Source of the DNA: Candidatus Bathyarchaeota archaeon | Lineage (GTDB): Archaea > Thermoproteota > Bathyarchaeia > 40CM-2-53-6 > DTGE01 | Assembly (NCBI GenBank): GCA_018396725.1 | Contig: JAGTRC010000008.1 | Location: 1 to 64,000, forward strand | Length of the DNA: 64,000 nt | Direction: 5' to 3' | Notes under the pieces: model-generated | Database searches by the model: none | The model's input: only the letters and a program-made list of their open reading frames with translations | Told to the model about the DNA's origin: nothing | Shown here: positions 1-8,469 of the stretch, one piece after another | Position numbering within the stretch: the stretch's first letter is position 1 | Layout of the letters: every line of letters begins with the position of its first letter | Position numbers and translations under genes: made by a program

Positions 1-1
1 G

Positions 2-763
2 AGGGACCTCCTAGCGGTGCCATTCAGCAATCCTCTGACAGGACCGATACGTGTAAAAGGCGCTGAGAGGGGAGATACCTTAATCGTGGATATAAAACGG
101 ATCCGATCCACGATAGGGCAAGGGGCAACATACATAGCTCCCTCTACTCGTTACATATCGAGTATCCCACTCCTTCGATTGCTCGATGTCGAGCTTCCTC
201 ATATGACTAGGATTTGCCCTATAAAGGGCCGCAAAGTATACTTCAGCGATAAGATAATGTTGCCATTTAAGCCGATGATTGGGACGATAGGAGTAGCCCC
301 CGAGTTTGAAGCGGTATCCAGCAGGTTTCCAGGGCCCCACGGAGGTAACATGGATATCCCCGACATAGGTATAGGGAGCAGGCTTCATCTCCCCGTCTAT
401 GTGGAAGGCGCGCTGCTCTATTTAGGGGATGTCCATGCCGCACAAGGAGAAGGCGAGTCTCCCAGCGGTGTCGCCATCGAGATGCCCGCGGAGGTGACGT
501 TAACCGTAGACGTGATTAAAGATAAAGTGGTGACTTGGCCGCGCCTTGAAACCTCTAAGTATATTGGAACCATCGTGGCTACTGGAACCAATAGAACTCT
601 AGAAGATGCGGTAAAGACAGCGTTCATCGAACTAGTCTTCTGGTTGGAAAAGGAATATGGTTTTAATCGCTGGGATGCCTATCAGCTATGCACGCAGGTC
701 TCGAAAGTTCGCCTGGGGAATTTATGGACCGTATCCGTGGAATTCCCAAAGAGATACTTGTAA
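2..763 (+). CDS. Acetamidase/formamidase family amidohydrolase, 5' end outside window
   Basis: This enzyme family (FmdA/AmdA) hydrolyses short amides such as formamide or acetamide to ammonia and the acid. The reading frame is open to the left edge, so the N-terminus is missing; the GTG at 17 is only an internal in-frame codon. Family hallmarks are NPLTGPIRVKGAERGDTL near the start, HGGNMDIPDIGIGSRLHLPV in the middle and GALLYLGDVHAAQGEGE after it, which carry the conserved metal and active-site residues. The actual substrate cannot be read from the sequence. It is followed by a 170-base gap and the promoter of the sugar importer, so it probably belongs to a different transcription unit. Confidence 0.88.
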   Translation, partial: RDLLAVPFSNPLTGPIRVKGAERGDTLIVDIKRIRSTIGQGATYIAPSTRYISSIPLLRLLDVELPHMTRICPIKGRKVYFSDKIMLPFKPMIGTIGVAPEFEAVSSRFPGPHGGNMDIPDIGIGSRLHLPVYVEGALLYLGDVHAAQGEGESPSGVAIEMPAEVTLTVDVIKDKVVTWPRLETSKYIGTIVATGTNRTLEDAVKTAFIELVFWLEKEYGFNRWDAYQLCTQVSKVRLGNLWTVSVEFPKRYL

Positions 764-863
764 AATTGTCTTACATCTCTTATAAACGATATTTTGATGG
801 ATTAAACCTCTGAGGGATATGATCAGCTGTATCCTGCGCCGCCCTAGAGGAGATTTATCTCAC

Positions 864-932
864 AAAAATTTATATGTCTGTAGGACATAAATAAGTTCAC
901 CCCTCTTTCTAATGAGAGGGGAGTGAAAAGCC
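864..932 (+). promoter_or_regulatory. Promoter, candidate operator and leader hairpin of ABC importer 1
   Basis: An A-rich BRE-like run and a TATA-like element (aaaaatttat, 864-873) lie about 60 bases before the binding-protein ATG. A 6-bp inverted repeat, TATGTC (873-878) and GACATA (884-889), overlaps the downstream edge of the TATA element, where an archaeal repressor could block TBP/TFB. A 7-bp hairpin, CCCCTCT (900-906) with AGAGGGG (915-921), sits directly in front of the start region and its 3' arm contains the purine-rich ribosome-binding stretch. The promoter is inferred from motif and spacing; the regulatory role is a guess. Confidence 0.55.
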
Positions 933-2519
933 ATGTCTGAGGGAAAAGCTGATAGGAGGACGTGGCTTAAGACCGTCGCTGCAGCCATCGGCGGAATATT
1001 GGTTGGAGCTGCCGCTGGATACTATGGTAAACCCAAGGAGGTTCTGGAGAGGATCATCACCTCGACTGTGACAAAGACGGAGGTAAGGACGGTTGCGGGG
1101 CCTTCTCCAACGCCCTCTCCTAAACCTGAGGAGGAGATGATGAGATGGTGGAGGGAGGCTAGCAAGCCATATAGTGGGACGACGATCAAGGTTCTGGCTC
1201 AGGCATGGGAGCCGAACTTTTACCTAAGAGATGTGGTTGGGCCGAAGTTTACGGAGTTGACGGGTATAAAAATCGACTGGGAGCTAACTTCCAACGAATT
1301 GGTGATGGAGAAGGAGATCCTCGATATGGAGAGGGGCACGGGGATCTACGATGTAACATACGATGATCAAGACATGGTCGGCACATGGATTAGAAAAGGA
1401 TGGACTTATGATATAACTAAGTTCATGGAGGAGCATCCAGAGCTCGTGGATCCAGCTTTTAATCCTAGCGATATTTTCCCCCTTCCGTACTGTATGGATG
1501 CCAGAGGCCATCTGCTCTCCATCCCCGCAGAATATTATCCCAAGACCTATGTATACCGGTCGGACCTCTTCGAGGACTCGGGAGAGAAAAGTGCATTCAA
1601 GTCTAAATACGGATGGGATCTCAGACCGCCGAAATACTATGATGAAATGATCCAGATAGCCGAGTTCTTCACGAGGCCTCCCGACCTCTACGGGTCAATA
1701 GGGGCATGTGGAGCCAAAGCCCATGAAGCACTCGGATTCGACTTCTTCGAAACCTGGCTACCCTCCTGTGGGGTCACCGGTGAAGGCTTCGAAAAGGGGT
1801 ATCCCAGAGATATATTACCGGGATGGGGCATCAATACAAAGACTTGGAGCGCGTCAACCGCTAACGGTGGAATGCTGGACAGCCCTCAGGCGGTCAGGGC
1901 GATTGAAACCTTCCTGAAGCTCGGCCTCAAATATGCTCCGCCCGGAGTTAAAGGATTCATCTACGTGGAGTCCGCCGAGCAAGTAGCAGCTGGGAAGGTC
2001 GCGCAGGTAATCACCTATACTCAATTCCTCTCGACTTTCGCTAACCCTGAGGTCTCTAAGATATCAGGAAAGTTCAAAGTCTCGCTTCCGCCAGTAGACC
2101 GTGAATATTGGAACCCCAACATGCCAATAGGCTACGCCGATATAAGCGGCTATACGATACCTCACTGCTCTCCGCATCCGGAAGCTGCCTTACTATGGCA
2201 GCAGTTTGCCGTCTCCCCATTAAATGAACTTGAGAGAGCGAAAGCCATCAATACAACTGTTAGAACATCTGTGTTGATGAATCCTGCATTAGACGCAGTT
2301 GATGCCAAGTTCGGAGGAATATTTAGCCTCATCAGAGATCCAACGGCAAGGAAGTACTTCGTAGGTACCCCCACGGAGATAGGGGATTACGCACCCTTGC
2401 TCTACGAATTCTACACTACGTTAGCTAAGGCAGTATCAGGAGAACTAACTCCTCAGCAATGTGCGAAAGAGCTAGCAAAGAGGGTTGACTCCAAACTGGA
2501 GGAACTGGGTTACAGATAA
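933..2519 (+). CDS. Tat-exported extracellular solute-binding protein of ABC importer 1
   Basis: Family 1-type periplasmic binding protein, 528 aa, expected to sit outside the membrane and deliver a small carbohydrate or polyol to the two permeases encoded next. The N-terminus has a twin-arginine signal (RRTWLK at about 8-13) followed by an alanine/glycine-rich hydrophobic stretch, then a Thr/Pro/Ser-rich linker (about 45-65) typical of archaeal membrane-anchored binding proteins. The mature domain begins near TTIKVLAQAWEP. The length (over 500 aa) and the partner genes (two different ATPases, a small membrane protein, an FGGY kinase) resemble the bacterial GlpV glycerol-binding protein, so a glycerol-like polyol is a plausible ligand, but this is inference. 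The gene opens a plus-strand operon. Confidence 0.88.
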   Translation: MSEGKADRRTWLKTVAAAIGGILVGAAAGYYGKPKEVLERIITSTVTKTEVRTVAGPSPTPSPKPEEEMMRWWREASKPYSGTTIKVLAQAWEPNFYLRDVVGPKFTELTGIKIDWELTSNELVMEKEILDMERGTGIYDVTYDDQDMVGTWIRKGWTYDITKFMEEHPELVDPAFNPSDIFPLPYCMDARGHLLSIPAEYYPKTYVYRSDLFEDSGEKSAFKSKYGWDLRPPKYYDEMIQIAEFFTRPPDLYGSIGACGAKAHEALGFDFFETWLPSCGVTGEGFEKGYPRDILPGWGINTKTWSASTANGGMLDSPQAVRAIETFLKLGLKYAPPGVKGFIYVESAEQVAAGKVAQVITYTQFLSTFANPEVSKISGKFKVSLPPVDREYWNPNMPIGYADISGYTIPHCSPHPEAALLWQQFAVSPLNELERAKAINTTVRTSVLMNPALDAVDAKFGGIFSLIRDPTARKYFVGTPTEIGDYAPLLYEFYTTLAKAVSGELTPQQCAKELAKRVDSKLEELGYR

Positions 2520-2588
2520 AACCTCAACAACCCCCTTTTTATTTACCACATCATCATATTCGCTAAACTATGTAATGAGGAGCCAAGT

Positions 2589-3443
2589 ATGAGATCTATA
2601 AATCCATGGCTTATCTTCCTTCCAGCATTCATAATAGTAGGCTTCAATTCTTTCGTACCAATCCTTTACGGGGCTTATCTAACCATGCTGAGATTCTATA
2701 TGACGGGTCAAGAAATGCAATTTTTAGGGTACGGCAACTATATGCAGTTGGTTCTTGATTCCACAGTCTGGGATTCCCTCCTTAAGGGAGCAGCCTTCGT
2801 GGGTACATGCCTCGCGATAGAGCTTCCGACAGGTTTAGCCATTGCCCTCGTAATATATAAGGAGTCTCGCATAAACCGGATCCTAAGGACGATATTCTCA
2901 TCGCCCCTCCTCATACCACCCCTCACGGTGGGGGCTACTTGGCTCCTCCTTACAAGGGCTGATATAGGTCCTCTCCCATTACTTTTGAGGCTATTTGGAG
3001 TAAATTATGACATTGGATCAAACCCTTTCCAGGCATTCTTCACGGTCGTGGCAATGGATGTATGGCATTGGACCTCCTTTGTAATATTAGTCTTCGTAGC
3101 AGCGAGAGCTGCCCTCCCACCTGAACCCTATGAGTCCGCTATGGTGGATGGAGCATCCTCTTGGCACATGTTCAGATACATAACCCTTCCAGGCATGAAG
3201 TATGCGATACTCATCGTATTACTGATAAGGATGATAGATTCTCTGAAAATATTCGATGAGGTATGGGCCCTAATAGGTGAGGGGCCTTACAGGGCTACCA
3301 ACTTCATGAGCATATACATAGTCAAGACCACGCTAAGCCAACTGAACATGGGATACGGGGCCACCCTTTCACTATTCTTCCTCTACCTCATAATAATTTT
3401 GACCTTCATTACATTAAAAGTGATGACGGGCAGGAGAACCTGA
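2589..3443 (+). CDS. ABC importer 1 permease, MalF/UgpA/GlpP type
   Basis: Integral membrane permease of 284 aa with about six predicted transmembrane helices. The cytoplasmic EAA loop that contacts the ATPases is visible as ESAMVDGASSWHMFRYITLP at about 183-202, with the expected Gly after the DGA. It lies 69 bases after the binding-protein gene and 1 base before the second permease, so the three are co-transcribed. An AAGGAGCC-like purine stretch (GAGGAGCC) precedes the ATG. It forms a heterodimeric channel with the next gene product. Base composition of this and the next gene looks A/T-richer than the enzyme genes from 9 kb onward, which could indicate separate ancestry. Confidence 0.92.
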   Translation: MRSINPWLIFLPAFIIVGFNSFVPILYGAYLTMLRFYMTGQEMQFLGYGNYMQLVLDSTVWDSLLKGAAFVGTCLAIELPTGLAIALVIYKESRINRILRTIFSSPLLIPPLTVGATWLLLTRADIGPLPLLLRLFGVNYDIGSNPFQAFFTVVAMDVWHWTSFVILVFVAARAALPPEPYESAMVDGASSWHMFRYITLPGMKYAILIVLLIRMIDSLKIFDEVWALIGEGPYRATNFMSIYIVKTTLSQLNMGYGATLSLFFLYLIIILTFITLKVMTGRRT

Positions 3444-3444
3444 G

Positions 3445-4269
3445 ATGAAGAGGGATAAGATCTACTATGCAATAGGAATACTAATGGTAGCTGTCTTCCT
3501 AGTATTCACAGCCTTTCCTCTGTATTGGTTATTAATCACGTCCTTCAAGGAAAGGCTTGAGGTGATAGGGGGTATCTCCTTCTGGCCCGGAAAGTTTTTC
3601 TGGAGAAACTATTATAGACCGCTCTTCGAGGATGTTTATGCCTCCTACATTAGAAACTCCTTCATAATCTCCTCGGTCGAGATCATAATTTGTCTGCCGC
3701 CAGCCCTCCTTGCAGCCTATGCTTTCTCGAGGCTGAAGTTCAAGGCAGACAATCACTTCCTCTTCTGGTTCCTAACCAATCGCATGGCACCCCCAGTAGC
3801 CTTTCTGATACCCTATTACGCTTTGTACACTTTCTTAAAGCTGTTCGATACGCTCCAAGGCCTAATAATAATCAATAGTATAGGCAATCTCCCATTCGTG
3901 ATCTGGCTCCTCAAGGGATTCATTGATGGAATACCCAAAGACGTCGAAGAGGCTGCCTTCATAGACGGGTACACCTTCTGGCAGATGCTTAGGAGAATAC
4001 TGCTACCCATGCTAAAACCCGCCATAGTGGTCGCTGGGCTCTTCGTATTCATCTTCACCTGGAATGAGATGTTATTCGCTTCGCTTCTTACAACTTCTCC
4101 AGCCGCCATGCCCCTCACAGGCGGCCTGCTTCATTACATGTCTCAACTCTGGATGAATTGGGGTGAAATAGCCGCCCTCACACTAATTACCATGGCTCCC
4201 ATATTAGTGGGTATATTTTACCTCCAAAAGTATATAGCGAGAGCCCTAACATTTGGGGCGGTGAGGTGA
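3445..4269 (+). CDS. ABC importer 1 permease, MalG/UgpE/GlpQ type
   Basis: Second channel subunit, 274 aa, with six predicted membrane helices and an EAA loop reading EEAAFIDGYTFWQMLRRILLP. The N-terminus has the usual short cytoplasmic tail and first helix ending in FPLYWLLITSFK, a typical MalG-family feature just before the periplasmic loop. It starts 1 base after the stop of the first permease, indicating translational coupling. Partner ATPases are encoded convergently at 4459-6634. Confidence 0.92.
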   Translation: MKRDKIYYAIGILMVAVFLVFTAFPLYWLLITSFKERLEVIGGISFWPGKFFWRNYYRPLFEDVYASYIRNSFIISSVEIIICLPPALLAAYAFSRLKFKADNHFLFWFLTNRMAPPVAFLIPYYALYTFLKLFDTLQGLIIINSIGNLPFVIWLLKGFIDGIPKDVEEAAFIDGYTFWQMLRRILLPMLKPAIVVAGLFVFIFTWNEMLFASLLTTSPAAMPLTGGLLHYMSQLWMNWGEIAALTLITMAPILVGIFYLQKYIARALTFGAVR

Positions 4270-4275
4270 CGAGAG

Positions 4276-4452
4276 ATGGGTTTCCTTCCATTCAGTGCTA
4301 CAAATGGGGAGAAACTTTTCGTAGCTATCGCTCTTCTAATAGCGATATGTTTTCTCTGGCTGAGGTTTATTGAACCCCATTATCCCCTCTCAGCCTGGGG
4401 CGCTTTAGTAACAGGAACCATAATAGGCATAATAATTTATAAATACGGGTGA
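4276..4452 (+). CDS. Small two-helix membrane protein at the end of the importer 1 operon
   Basis: A 58-aa ORF beginning 6 bases after the second permease, with purine-rich GAGAG just before its ATG. It holds two hydrophobic segments (about residues 14-30, AIALLIAICFLWLRFI, and 40-56, AWGALVTGTIIGIIIYKYG) separated by a short EPHYP turn. No family is recognised with confidence. Bacterial GlpSTPQV-type glycerol importers also carry a small accessory membrane protein (DUF2160), so this may be a functional counterpart; the resemblance is in size and position, not in sequence I can verify. Its stop lies 6 bases from the end of the convergent ATPase gene. Confidence 0.7.
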   Translation: MGFLPFSATNGEKLFVAIALLIAICFLWLRFIEPHYPLSAWGALVTGTIIGIIIYKYG

Positions 4453-4458
4453 ATCGTC

Positions 4459-5532
4459 CTAGACTATTCGCTCCCCCGTCTTCTTAAAGATTCTTATCTT
4501 GTCCTTCCTAATTTTAATCCAAACAGTGTCTCCCTCAAATATTCCAGTTTCCCTAGTCTTTACTTTTATCGTCAACCCCTTCCCTTTAAGGTGTAGTAGG
4601 GTTAGAGGCCCCAACCCCTCCACCATTTCACACCTCATAGGAACCCAACCCTGCTCCTCAGGCCTGGGTTCTCTGCTAACCTCTATATGCTCAGCTCTTA
4701 CCCCAAAGTAGAATTCATCTCCATATGGCTCCAATATACTCCTCATCTCTGATATATCATAGGATAGCTCGCCCAAAAGGAGTCTCCCATTCGCCATGCT
4801 GCAATCAATTAAGTTCATCGCTGGCATGCCAATAAAGTATGCTATGAACGTATCAGCGGGTTCTTCGTAGATTTGTTCAGGGGAATCAAATTGCACTATC
4901 CTACCATCTTTCATCACGGCTATCCAGTCGGCTAGTGTCAGTGCTTCCGCTTGGTCATGGGTAACGAAAACCATTGTCTGCTTTAGGTCTTTCTGTATCT
5001 CCTTCAGCTTCGACCTAAGTATGAGCCTACTCTCCGGATCTATGTTGGAGAACGGTTCATCTAATATGAACGCGTTGGGTGTCCTAACTAGGGCCCTGCC
5101 TATGGCTACCCTCTGTTTTCCGCCGGAATCAAGTCTGCTGGGGTGCAGATTCAACTGCTCTTCAAGCTCGAGAAGCTTGGCGACTTCGACTACTTTTCTC
5201 TTTATCTCCTGTTTTGGTATCCCTCTAACCTTTAAAGGAAAAGCGAGGTTATCGTAAACGCTCATATCATAAACTACCGGGAATTGGAACACCATGGCGA
5301 CGTTTCTTTCCTGCGGAGTTTTATCCGTGACATCTTGCCCATCGAAATAGACGCGCCCCCCCGTAGGTTTAAGTAGCCCGGCGATTATCTTCATCAGCGT
5401 GGTCTTCCCGCACCCTGAGGGGCCGAGGAGGCTATTAAGCGTCTGATCCTTAAATGTTATAGTAGCCTCTTTAATCGCCTCAACATTTCCAGGGTAGACG
5501 TGCTTTATTTCTTCAAGTCTAATCTCTGCCAT
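4459..5532 (-). CDS. ABC importer 1 ATPase, GlpT-like subunit with degenerate signature motif
   Basis: Nucleotide-binding subunit. I start it at the ATG giving MAEIRLEEIKHVYPG (5530-5532), which overlaps the upstream ATPase gene by 14 bases. Walker A (GPSGCGKT, 37-44), Walker B (FILDEP, 155-160) and the switch histidine (VTHDQ, H192) are intact, as is a regulatory C-terminal OB/TOBE-like region (about 240-357). The ABC signature, normally LSGGQ, is LDSGG at 134-138 and therefore degenerate. The sequence VFQFPVVYDMSVYDNLAFPL is characteristic of GlpT-type ATPases, which also have an eroded signature. It should pair with the neighbouring GlpS-like ATPase, whose defect is the mirror image. Confidence 0.88.
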   Translation of the reverse strand: MAEIRLEEIKHVYPGNVEAIKEATITFKDQTLNSLLGPSGCGKTTLMKIIAGLLKPTGGRVYFDGQDVTDKTPQERNVAMVFQFPVVYDMSVYDNLAFPLKVRGIPKQEIKRKVVEVAKLLELEEQLNLHPSRLDSGGKQRVAIGRALVRTPNAFILDEPFSNIDPESRLILRSKLKEIQKDLKQTMVFVTHDQAEALTLADWIAVMKDGRIVQFDSPEQIYEEPADTFIAYFIGMPAMNLIDCSMANGRLLLGELSYDISEMRSILEPYGDEFYFGVRAEHIEVSREPRPEEQGWVPMRCEMVEGLGPLTLLHLKGKGLTIKVKTRETGIFEGDTVWIKIRKDKIRIFKKTGERIV

Positions 5533-6634
5533 ACTGCCCGCCCCTAACATACTTCGTAATGAACTCCTCCTTACTCTTATTGAAGATATAGATGTCACTT
5601 AAGTGTACTGCTAGCTCGACATGTTCGCCGGGATCTAACCTTTTCACGTATGGATAATAGGTGATGAGCCTTTGTCCCTTCCAGTCCAGGTGTATTATTG
5701 ATTCTGAACCTTCGATCTCCGTAACGATGACGGTTGCACTGAAATAGAGGTCGTCTTCGTTCAAAGACTCGGGGAAGAAGAAGCTGTCCGGCCTTATGCC
5801 CAGCAAATATTCCCTCTCGGTTAGGACGTCTCCGAAATGAGAGACATCTATACGCATCCCAGAAAACTCCAAAAAGCGCCTACTATCGGATTCCTTAAGC
5901 TCCGCCTCTAGTAAGTTCATCGGCGGCCTAGCGAGTATCTTTCCTACCATTGTCGTTCGTGGGCAGCTATACACTTCTTGGATTCCCCCCGTCTGGAGAA
6001 TCCTGCCCCTATGTATTATTATTACGTATTGCGCCATAGCAAATGTATCGAGAGGATCTGAAGCTGCGAATAAAATGGTGCCTCCCTTCTCCTGGAATAT
6101 TCTCCTCAGTTCACTCCTCATCCCCTCTCTTATTTTATAATCCAAGTTCGTTAGAGGCTCGTCGAGCAGGTAAATATCCGCATCCCTTATCAACGCTCTC
6201 GCTATCGCAACCCTTTGTCTCTCCCCTCCGCTTAGCTCGGCGGGCATCCTCCTGAGAAGATCCTTTATCCGTAGAAGCTCTGCCACCTCTATGACTCTCT
6301 TCTCTATGTCTCTGCTATTCAGCTTCCTTATTTTGAGGGGTGAGGCTATGTTCTCGTAGACGTTTAAATGGGGATAGAGGGCGAAGCTCTGATATACCAT
6401 TGCCACGTTCCTTTCCCTAGCTGGAACCTTGGTAACCTCCCTATCATCGAAAAAAACTGAGCCCTTGTCGGGCGTCTCCACTCCCGCGATTATTCTGAGC
6501 AGTGTAGTCTTCCCAGAACCCACGGGGCCAAGAATAGAAGTGAAGGTTTTATCCCTGACCTCGAACGATACATCTTCTAATATCTTTTTGTCATCTATGA
6601 TCTTAGAAACGTTCTCGACTTTTACTGTGGCCAT
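5519..6634 (-). CDS. ABC importer 1 ATPase, GlpS-like subunit lacking the switch histidine
   Basis: Nucleotide-binding subunit of 371 aa. Walker A GPVGSGKT (36-43), Q-loop YQSF (81-84), a canonical signature LSGGE (134-138) and Walker B YLLDEP (155-160) are present. The switch (H-loop) histidine, normally in VTHD, is missing: the segment reads LFAASDPLD, with S192 in the histidine position. A TOBE-like C-terminal half follows (about 250-365). LTNLDYKIREGMRSELRRIF is the GlpS-type D-loop neighbourhood. A TATA-like element (tttattaaa, about 6662-6670, minus strand) lies about 30 bases upstream, so it can be transcribed separately from the FGGY kinase gene. Confidence 0.88.
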   Translation of the reverse strand: MATVKVENVSKIIDDKKILEDVSFEVRDKTFTSILGPVGSGKTTLLRIIAGVETPDKGSVFFDDREVTKVPARERNVAMVYQSFALYPHLNVYENIASPLKIRKLNSRDIEKRVIEVAELLRIKDLLRRMPAELSGGERQRVAIARALIRDADIYLLDEPLTNLDYKIREGMRSELRRIFQEKGGTILFAASDPLDTFAMAQYVIIIHRGRILQTGGIQEVYSCPRTTMVGKILARPPMNLLEAELKESDSRRFLEFSGMRIDVSHFGDVLTEREYLLGIRPDSFFFPESLNEDDLYFSATVIVTEIEGSESIIHLDWKGQRLITYYPYVKRLDPGEHVELAVHLSDIYIFNKSKEEFITKYVRGGQYGRD

Positions 6635-6708
6635 GTCTCTTCGTTATAGAGTTTGATCAACGTTTTAATAAATCTAATCCTGCCGCCTCACGACCCGCTC
6701 TCCCATAT

Positions 6709-6720
6709 TAAAAAATTATT
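6709..6720 (-). terminator. Oligo-T run after the FGGY kinase gene
   Basis: On the minus strand the kinase stop at 6726 is followed within a few bases by aaataattttttaat, a T6 run in AT-rich sequence. Archaeal RNA polymerase terminates at such T-rich stretches. It separates the kinase from the ATPase pair. Confidence 0.45.
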
Positions 6721-6725
6721 TATCT

Positions 6726-8276
6726 TTAAGAGTTAGATGCCCCTAAACTCGAGAATTCTTTATAAAATTCCTCAAGACTCTCTCTAATTTTCTTGTAAAG
6801 CGAGTAGTATCTATTATATATATTGATGTTTTTGATATTGGGTCTAACTATTTGGGCTTCCTTAACCCAGTTGTATATATCCTCATATTTAAGGAGGCCA
6901 GTACCTACCCCCGCTAGAAGCGCGTCCCCAAGCGGTGCACCCGGGGCATCCTTCATATAGGTGAACTCCATCCCGGTCACATCAGCAATTATCTGGCGCC
7001 AGAGGGGAGATTTAGCACACCCATTTACCAGTAAAGCTTTTTTAACGGGTATTCCCGCCTCTTTCGCCGCCTCGATGCTGTCGCGTATAGCATATGCTAT
7101 ACTCTCCAGGAAGGCTCTGAAGATGTGGGCTGAGTGGTGATATAAAGTAAGGCCAAAGAGGCAGCTCCGTAGATGTGGATTCCAGTAAGGTGCTCTTTCA
7201 CCGACCGTCATATGCGGAGTGAATATCAAACCTTCAGCTCCTGGAGGGATCTTCTCCGCCATACTATCCAGTATTACATATGCTGATGTACCTGTTCTCT
7301 CAGCCACGCATTTCTCCTGGGGAGCAAATTCATCTCTGAACCATCTAACAGCTGCACCTGCCGTAATTATTCCAGCGAAGGAATATAACTTATGGTCATC
7401 GTACGCTACGTATGGAAAGTTAACGAGCTTTTTTGAGAGGCGGGGTTCATCTTGGATGAATCCATTGCACATGGAGGTCCCGAGCATAGATGCGAGATCT
7501 CCATCATTCAGGGCTGTAACACTAAGCGCAGATACTGTGGCATCTATTCCCCCGGCGACCACCGGGGTTCCTCTCTTCAGGCCAGTTGCCCTTGAACCCT
7601 CTTCACCTATCTCCCCTACAACATCCTTGGACATATTTATATTTTCAGGGAAGAAGTCCCGGGGTATCCCGAGTTCTTCCATGAGGTCTTCTGCCCAGCC
7701 GCGTTTATAGATGTCATAGATACCTCCTATGACGCCCGCACTCGAATGATCAATACACGACTTTCCAGTCAGTTTATAAATTATATAACCATAGGCGGTC
7801 ATTAACTGATGGATCTTCTCCCATATCCTTAGTTCATGTCTCTTTATCCAGAGAATCTTGGTGATACCAAAGTAAGGATCCACAATATTACCGGTTCTCT
7901 TGAATATATAATCTTCTCCTATCTCTTTCCTGATAAACTCAGTCTCCTCGTTAGCCCTTCTATCCATCCATATTATACCCGGCCTTAACGGCTTAAACTC
8001 CGAATCAACGGGCACCCCCGAACCTGTATAAAGACCACTTACTGAGACCCCACTTACATCTTTCGGGTCCACATTAGCCTTTTCCAAAGCTTTCCGCACG
8101 CTCTCCAAATAGGCTCGCCACCACACGTCCGGCCACTGTTCAGCCCAGCCAGGCCTGGGAATTAATATATCGGTTTCCACGAAAGAATCCGACAAGACCT
8201 TCCCGGCAACATCGATTATACAGCTCTTAGTCCCGAAAGTTCCAATATCTGTACCGAGCAGTAGAGGAGCAACCAT
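6726..8276 (-). CDS. FGGY-family carbohydrate kinase (xylulokinase-like) 1
   Basis: ATP-dependent sugar or polyol kinase, 516 aa, of the FGGY family (xylulose, glycerol, erythritol, ribulose and fuculose kinases). The N-terminal phosphate-binding loop GTDIGTFGTKSCIID is at about 8-22, the catalytic Asp lies in VVAGGIDATVSAL at about 250, and the second-domain signature FLESIAYAIRDSIEAA is clear. The substrate is not predictable; proximity to a GlpSTPQV-like importer favours a polyol or ketose entering through it. A TATA-like element (aaaaatttatta, about 8302-8313 on the minus strand) lies about 30 bases before the ATG. Confidence 0.9.
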   Translation of the reverse strand: MVAPLLLGTDIGTFGTKSCIIDVAGKVLSDSFVETDILIPRPGWAEQWPDVWWRAYLESVRKALEKANVDPKDVSGVSVSGLYTGSGVPVDSEFKPLRPGIIWMDRRANEETEFIRKEIGEDYIFKRTGNIVDPYFGITKILWIKRHELRIWEKIHQLMTAYGYIIYKLTGKSCIDHSSAGVIGGIYDIYKRGWAEDLMEELGIPRDFFPENINMSKDVVGEIGEEGSRATGLKRGTPVVAGGIDATVSALSVTALNDGDLASMLGTSMCNGFIQDEPRLSKKLVNFPYVAYDDHKLYSFAGIITAGAAVRWFRDEFAPQEKCVAERTGTSAYVILDSMAEKIPPGAEGLIFTPHMTVGERAPYWNPHLRSCLFGLTLYHHSAHIFRAFLESIAYAIRDSIEAAKEAGIPVKKALLVNGCAKSPLWRQIIADVTGMEFTYMKDAPGAPLGDALLAGVGTGLLKYEDIYNWVKEAQIVRPNIKNINIYNRYYSLYKKIRESLEEFYKEFSSLGASNS

Positions 8277-8437
8277 AGTTATACTGAATCAACTCTATTA
8301 ATAAATTTTTGTATGCTTACACACTCTTCAGCGGATTCTCCTTGGGCTTAGTTTAAAGATAAATACCTGACAGAAGGGTTTCAGGGCGGACCCCAAGCCT
8401 GTCAAAGACACTCTTGAGGACTTCCAAGTATAGTTCG

Positions 8438-8469
8438 CGCGTTATCACATGGAGCGATAACGCGTTTTT
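8438..8469. repeat. Perfect 9-bp inverted repeat with flanking T5
   Basis: CGCGTTATC (8438-8446) and GATAACGCG (8456-8464) form a perfect 9-bp stem with a 9-base loop, abutting the stop codon of the aldolase gene; five T follow on the plus strand. On the minus strand this hairpin is the first thing after the aldolase stop, so it probably marks the 3' end of the E1/E2/aldolase mRNA, stabilising or terminating it. Confidence 0.6.
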
